Source: Amoebophrya sp. AT5.2 (taxonomy: Eukaryota; Sar; Dinophyceae; Syndiniales; Amoebophryaceae). Taken from it: a stretch of DNA of 17,978 nucleotides. Made by a program: the position numbers and the translations under genes. Below, piece after piece: positions 17,809 through 17,978 of the stretch (position 1 is its first letter; each line of letters starts with the position of its first letter). The stretch is from NCBI GenBank assembly GCA_005223375.1, contig RXOD01004820.1:1-17978 (forward strand), read 5' to 3'. Under the pieces are notes generated by a model. That model was not told where the DNA came from and ran no database searches. It worked only from the letters and a program-made list of their open reading frames with translations.

Positions 17809-17978
17809 CTTCGCGGGGAATAGGGAATTACCATGAATGTACACAAAGGAGATACGTGGCCGAGAGGTACCTCTACCTAACGCTGAAACGAAGCTTGCTC
17901 CTATGCATGCTAAGCTATGCATTCGTCGAATATTATTAAAATATCAAAGTTTCAATAGAGGTGCGCCCAGAGGCCCTC
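17809..17978. other. Upstream edge of the 1337-residue protein gene
   Basis: This holds the presumed 5' UTR and part of the promoter on the minus strand. The frame of the gene stays open upstream to an ATG at 17920-17922. The far right is AT-rich (about 17925-17958). No certain promoter element is visible. Confidence 0.4.

Noticed and set aside
1..17978. tRNA, rRNA, CRISPR, insertion sequence or retroelement
   Set aside because: I saw no cloverleaf-like sequence, rRNA core, spaced repeat array, transposase or reverse-transcriptase motif on either strand.

Overview
The window looks like nuclear DNA of a protist. Genes are split by short introns of 129-372 bp. Exons are GC-rich and non-coding DNA is AT-richer. 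Proteins are large, with disordered or repeated segments, and one small protein carries a mitochondrial-type presequence. I see no bacterial operon, rRNA, tRNA, CRISPR array or recognisable transposon. All four genes lie on the minus strand, which would suit a dinoflagellate-like or other alveolate genome. However, all nine inferred introns are canonical GT-AG, so I leave the lineage open.

Layout, left to right on the plus strand (transcription runs right to left). (1) 20-6667: five exons encode a predicted 1857-residue type II membrane protein. It has a long N-terminal region with one hydrophobic segment, then seven divergent discoidin/F5-8C-like domains and a Cys-rich tail. (2) 6668-8009: non-coding, TCGA-rich in its middle. 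(3) 8010-11114: three exons encode a 927-residue disordered, acidic, Gly-rich and Arg/Ser-rich protein, probably nuclear. (4) 11115-11917: non-coding. (5) 11918-12609: two exons encode a 162-residue single-pass protein with a mitochondrial presequence. (6) 12610-13154: non-coding. (7) 13155-17808: three exons encode a 1337-residue protein of unknown family with helical blocks and a Gln/His/Gly-rich C-terminal part. (8) 17809-17978: upstream edge.

Exon joins were inferred by hand. Each join keeps one reading frame through the junction, places G before every donor and AG before every acceptor, and removes a segment that breaks or garbles the protein. The four products have no obvious shared pathway: cell surface, nucleus, mitochondrion and unknown. 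The most notable item is the seven-domain surface protein. Next are the small mitochondrial membrane protein and a stop-free, multiple-of-three intron in the Arg/Ser-rich gene.
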